Source: Streptomyces sp. SM11
Lineage (GTDB): Bacteria; Actinomycetota; Actinomycetes; Streptomycetales; Streptomycetaceae
Direction of reading: 5' to 3'
DNA: 64,000 nt
Assembly: GCF_002910905.1 (NCBI RefSeq)
Contig: NZ_NEUE01000216.1
Span: 1-64,000, forward strand
Positions 61,254 through 64,000 of this stretch are shown here, in pieces. The position numbers were made by a program, and so were the translations under genes. The notes beneath the pieces were generated by a model. The model did no database searches. It was not told the origin of the DNA and saw nothing but the letters and a program-made list of their open reading frames with translations. The stretch's first letter is position 1. Each line of letters opens with the position of its first letter.

Positions 61254-62257
61254 CGGCACCAGCCGGATCCGGTACCGCCGATCCCCGGCGTCTCCTCCTC
61301 GTCGCACCGACACCTCTGCTGGTGGCTGCGGTGACGGAGGCCGGCTTCCCTTTCGTCACGGTCGCCGACACGGCCGTATTCACCGACGAGGAACTACGCG
61401 CACACCTCAGGGACACCGTGCTCACCCACCGGGTGGGCAGGCTGATCGCCTGCGGAGACGCGAGCACCCACCCCGTCGTTCTGGAGACAGCCGAGGAACT
61501 GGGGGTGTCACCGAATCCCGCCTCCGCCGCCCGGTTGCTCGCGGACGCCACAGAGGTCAGAAACCTGCTGAACCGCAGCGGTCCCCCCTGGCAGGCGTTG
61601 GCGCTGCAGGAGGAGCCGGGGAGCAGGCCGCCGCTGTGCGATGTCGTGTACGGGCTGGAAACCCTGACGGTCGAGGGGATGCACCGGGTCACCGGCATCC
61701 TGGAGTACCGGTTCGGCGACCGACGCGTCAGCGATCGGAGGGAGCCCGACACCGGGAACGGGCCCGGCGCGGAGCGGGCAGCGGGAGCCGACGCCACGAT
61801 GTCGCAGGGCATCGGTCTCGCTCTGCACACCTTCCCCGCCCCGATCACCGGGCCGGAGGAAGCGGAGATCAGAGCCTTGGCCACGGGCCTCCTCGACCTG
61901 GTCGGTTACGAGTTCGGGTACGCGTTCACCCGCATCGTGCCCACCGAACAGGGACCCCGCGTCCTCGACGCGGTGCCACGGCAGGCGGGCTGGCCCGCCT
62001 CTCGGCTGATCGAACTGACCACGGGACTGGTCGCGGAGCGGGAACTGGTCCACGCCCTGTCGGGGAAGCCCTTGAAGGCAGCGATGCCGGTGGGATACGC
62101 GGCCGCCGTTCCCCTGCCCGATCCGCCCGGAGCGCCTGGGCGGATCACGGCACCCGCGGACGTGCGGGAGACACGGGACGGATACCACCTGCTCACCGCG
62201 CTCACCCCCGCCGAACTCACCGCCCGCACGGCCGCCGTACTCGGCTGCCCCGTCTGA
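61250..62257 (+). CDS. Degenerate ATP-grasp-like protein
   Basis: The 335-residue protein has the general layout of carboxylate-amine ligases: an N-terminal Rossmann part (RLLLVAPTPLLVAAVTEAGF), a middle (SPNPASAARLLADATEVRNL) and a C-terminal region (LLDLVGYEFGYAFTRIVPTE, QGPRVLDAVPRQAGW) aligned with the ATP-grasp EINPRLGG core. The metal-binding ExNPR is changed to DAVPR and the central nucleotide domain is short, with a Gly/Asp/Arg-rich insert (~160-185). It may be a non-catalytic or altered ligase. ATGA overlap with the tautomerase gene. Confidence 0.6.
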   Translation: MTAPAGSGTADPRRLLLVAPTPLLVAAVTEAGFPFVTVADTAVFTDEELRAHLRDTVLTHRVGRLIACGDASTHPVVLETAEELGVSPNPASAARLLADATEVRNLLNRSGPPWQALALQEEPGSRPPLCDVVYGLETLTVEGMHRVTGILEYRFGDRRVSDRREPDTGNGPGAERAAGADATMSQGIGLALHTFPAPITGPEEAEIRALATGLLDLVGYEFGYAFTRIVPTEQGPRVLDAVPRQAGWPASRLIELTTGLVAERELVHALSGKPLKAAMPVGYAAAVPLPDPPGAPGRITAPADVRETRDGYHLLTALTPAELTARTAAVLGCPV

Positions 62258-62274
62258 CCCGACTCCGCGCCAAG

Positions 62275-62299
62275 AAGGGCCCGCCATCGGCGGGCCCTT
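62275..62299 (+). terminator. Terminator after the ATP-grasp-like gene
   Basis: AAGGGCCCGCC, loop ATC, GGCGGGCCCTT followed by T: an 11-bp perfect stem 17 bp past the stop. It should insulate the tautomerase/ATP-grasp unit from the repeat-peptide gene downstream. Confidence 0.85.
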
Positions 62300-62493
62300 T
62301 CGCGTACGTGCCGTTCCGCCGCCGCGGGGCCGGCGTACGCCTTTCTCACCCGATCGCGGGGTTTTCCCGTCGCGTTCCCGGCTGCCGGGTGAGTGCGGGT
62401 AGCGGATGTGGAACGCCTTGGGAGCGGGGTCCGCGAAAGTCGTTCACGTCAGCAGAAACGCCCCGGCAAGACCACTCCAGAAGGCGGTAGACC

Positions 62494-62808
62494 ATGCGGA
62501 ACTCGGTGTCGACGATGGTGGGAATTCTAACGGCCGCCGTTCTCCTGACCGGAGGTGCCGCCGCTTCGGCGGCGGTGGCGGACGACGGCCTTTCCGCCCT
62601 GCCGGCCACCACGCGCTCCGCGTCCCACGGTGGATCGGACACGGGTGAGGGACCGAACGTGTTCCGTGCTTCGGTCGGTGAGGGGCCGAACATCGTGCCG
62701 GTTCAGTCCGGCACGGGTGAGGGACCGAACGTGTTCCGTGCCTCGGTCGGTGAGGGGCCCAACCTGGCCTCCGGCATCCGTGACGCTTCTCCGCGCGTCA
62801 CGGTCTGA
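62494..62808 (+). CDS. Secreted small repeat protein with four GEGPN motifs
   Basis: The 104-residue product starts with a Sec signal peptide (STMVGILTAAVLLTGG; likely cleavage after ASAAVA at ~29). The mature ~75 residues contain GEGPN at residues 51-55, 62-66, 75-79 and 86-90, inside a duplicated unit TGEGPNVFRASVGEGPN (DNA copies 72 bp apart, nearly identical). It has no Cys. It could be a cell-wall or structural repeat protein, or a multi-core peptide precursor. It lies next to an ATP-grasp-like gene but behind a terminator. Family not recognised. Confidence 0.65.
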   Translation: MRNSVSTMVGILTAAVLLTGGAAASAAVADDGLSALPATTRSASHGGSDTGEGPNVFRASVGEGPNIVPVQSGTGEGPNVFRASVGEGPNLASGIRDASPRVTV

Positions 62809-62874
62809 GCTGTTGCCTGCCCGCTGGGGCCGCCCCTCGTCGGCGGGAGCTCTCCTGTCGGCGAGACGACCTCG

Positions 62875-64000
62875 TCACGCGCCCGGCGGCATCGGGGCCC
62901 CCATGGCGGCGAAAGCCTCGCGGGCCGACTCCCGGTGGGCCGAGGCCGCTCCCTGCTCGCCCATGTGGTCCAGAGCGTCTGCCATACCCGTCAGCGCCCG
63001 CGCCTCTTCGACGCGGTAGCCGATGCGCGAGGCCGCGTCGTGGGCCCGCGCATGGAGTTCGAGGGCCGGTGAGTAACGCCCGTTGCGGGTGTGGAACCGG
63101 CCGATGATGTTGCCGACAGCAGCCTCGCGCATAGGTACGCCGCTGAGATCACCCAGGTGAAGGGCCGACTCCCCCCACTCGGCGGCCTGGGCGCTCTCGC
63201 CGAGCCGGTCAGCGACCTCGGCCGACAGTGCGAGGACCAGCGACAGGTCGGCGGGCGAAATGACATCTCCCGCCAGTTTGCGGGCCCGGCCCAGAAGCTC
63301 TGCGGCTTCGGCGAGCTCGCCCAGACCGATCCGGGCCGCCGCCAGATCGGTCAGCCCCTCCACCTCCTTGTCGACCGAACCGATGGAGCGGGAGAGGGTG
63401 ACGGAGCGGGTGGCTGCCTCCACCGCCTCCGGATACCGCCCTCGCTCGGTGTACAGGCTGCTGAGGTTGGTCAGGGACTCCGCCTCGGCCCGCTCCGCCC
63501 CCAGCTGCCGCTTGATCTCGATGGACTGCCGTAGTCGTGGCAGCGCCTCGTCATAGCGGCCCAGGGTGCTGAGCAGGAGCCCGAGGACACCAGTGTCCTT
63601 CGCTTCGCCACGCCGGTCGTCAAGACTGATGGCCAGGGCCAATGCCTCTTCCGACACCTCGATGCCCTCCGTGAGGCGCCCGAGTTTCCAGCAGGCCACC
63701 GCGAGGTTGGACAGACTGAGCCGCAGCAGGGCGGCGTCGCCCAGGCGGCGGGAGGCGGCGACCGCGACACGGCTCAACTCTCTGAACTCCTCCAGGCGGC
63801 CGCGCAGGTCAAGGGGGAAGACAACGTTGGCGGCCAGCAGTCCCACATGCCGGTCCATCTCCCAGCGGTAGGCCAGGGATACGGCAGCCAGCAGCGAGTC
63901 CTGCTCACGCTCGAGCCAGTCGCGGGCCTGCTCGACCGTTTCCAGCGGGGGGAGTTCGGCGGCTGACGGCGGGTGCTCGGAGTGATCTATCCCGGCCCGC
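62875..64000 (-). CDS. TPR-rich regulator (AfsR/NB-ARC type), C-terminal part, continues past window
   Basis: The minus strand is open from the window edge (reading ELPPLETVEQARDWLEREQD, SLLAAVSLAYRWEMDRHVGL) to the stop at 62875. The N-terminal segment resembles the post-NTPase WLxxERxxLxAAV helix of AfsR-like regulators; the remainder is at least six TPR units (LPRLRQSIEIKRQLGAERAE, AESLTNLSSLYTERGRYPEA). The DNA-binding and NTPase domains lie beyond the window. Its position next to the biosynthetic genes makes it a candidate cluster regulator; this is inference. Confidence 0.75.
   Translation of the reverse strand, partial: RAGIDHSEHPPSAAELPPLETVEQARDWLEREQDSLLAAVSLAYRWEMDRHVGLLAANVVFPLDLRGRLEEFRELSRVAVAASRRLGDAALLRLSLSNLAVACWKLGRLTEGIEVSEEALALAISLDDRRGEAKDTGVLGLLLSTLGRYDEALPRLRQSIEIKRQLGAERAEAESLTNLSSLYTERGRYPEAVEAATRSVTLSRSIGSVDKEVEGLTDLAAARIGLGELAEAAELLGRARKLAGDVISPADLSLVLALSAEVADRLGESAQAAEWGESALHLGDLSGVPMREAAVGNIIGRFHTRNGRYSPALELHARAHDAASRIGYRVEEARALTGMADALDHMGEQGAASAHRESAREAFAAMGAPMPPGA

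Overview
The window looks like a chromosomal segment of Streptomyces or a very close relative. GC is very high and codons end in G/C. It carries a complete conservon (cvnABCD plus paired P450s), a TTA codon in one regulatory gene, AfsR/SARP-type regulators, a MAB_1171c-family membrane protein and a PucR/ferredoxin-reductase/desaturase cassette.

Layout. 1-2470 is a decayed patch: the 3' part of an AfsR-like regulator, a broken peptide gene resembling aureocin A53/lacticin Q-type bacteriocins, an orphan MazF-like toxin and an IS5-type transposase remnant. 2470-4592 is a nitrilase-family amidohydrolase divergent from a LacI regulator, with two identical 18-bp operators between them. 5197-11533 is the conservon (sensor, roadblock protein, DUF742, GTPase), then a P450 lacking the K-helix ExxR motif, a canonical P450 and an enoyl-CoA hydratase homologue. 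11558-14410 holds TerC, a zinc-ribbon protein, a frameshifted GNAT and a VOC protein. 14587-18408 is a molybdate uptake locus (HTH-TOBE regulator, modA, modBC fusion) invaded by a 19-bp tandem array and two MITE-like inverted-repeat elements. 18527-28974 is mostly housekeeping: PH-domain protein, PGRP amidase, cation/proton antiporter, MMPL transporter, broken acyltransferase, DEAD-box helicase, cold-shock protein and MerR regulator.

29164-29343 appears to be a free-standing small RNA gene: palindrome, promoter, C-rich-loop hairpin and intrinsic terminator. 29413-31877 is an XRE-like regulator / ImmA-IrrE protease / MAB_1171c operon. 32211-39888 holds a secreted ParB-fold protein, a SpoIIE phosphatase, an alpha/beta hydrolase, a peroxiredoxin and an NfeD/flotillin pair. 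40140-49900 is an accessory island: three diverged copies of one junction sequence (end of a PIN-like gene) bracket a PucR/reductase/desaturase cassette and an SseB-like/Rhs toxin/Imm50/Imm50 module. It ends with integrase and IS256 remnants and the 3' half of a tRNA-Ser, a likely attachment-site scar.

50014-62257 is the most interesting region, a compact set of genes that looks like an undescribed biosynthetic cluster. One arm has a serine O-acetyltransferase, an O-acetylserine-dependent PLP enzyme, a cupin and an EamA exporter. A second arm has a bicupin, an asparagine-synthetase homologue, a PrpF-like isomerase, an acyl-CoA-dehydrogenase-fold protein without the usual catalytic Glu, a dihydroorotase/hydantoinase homologue and a flavin reductase. 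A divergent pair encodes a tautomerase and a degenerate ATP-grasp protein. The set fits assembly and N/O-tailoring of a beta-substituted alanine or similar small nitrogen-rich metabolite; this is inference. Just beyond lies a secreted small protein with four GEGPN motifs (62494-62808), then the C-terminal part of another TPR-rich regulator that runs off the window.

Several genes carry single-base frameshifts in or near G/C runs (13341, 24541, 31971, 48278). These may be real decay, phase variation or sequencing error, so those calls are provisional.
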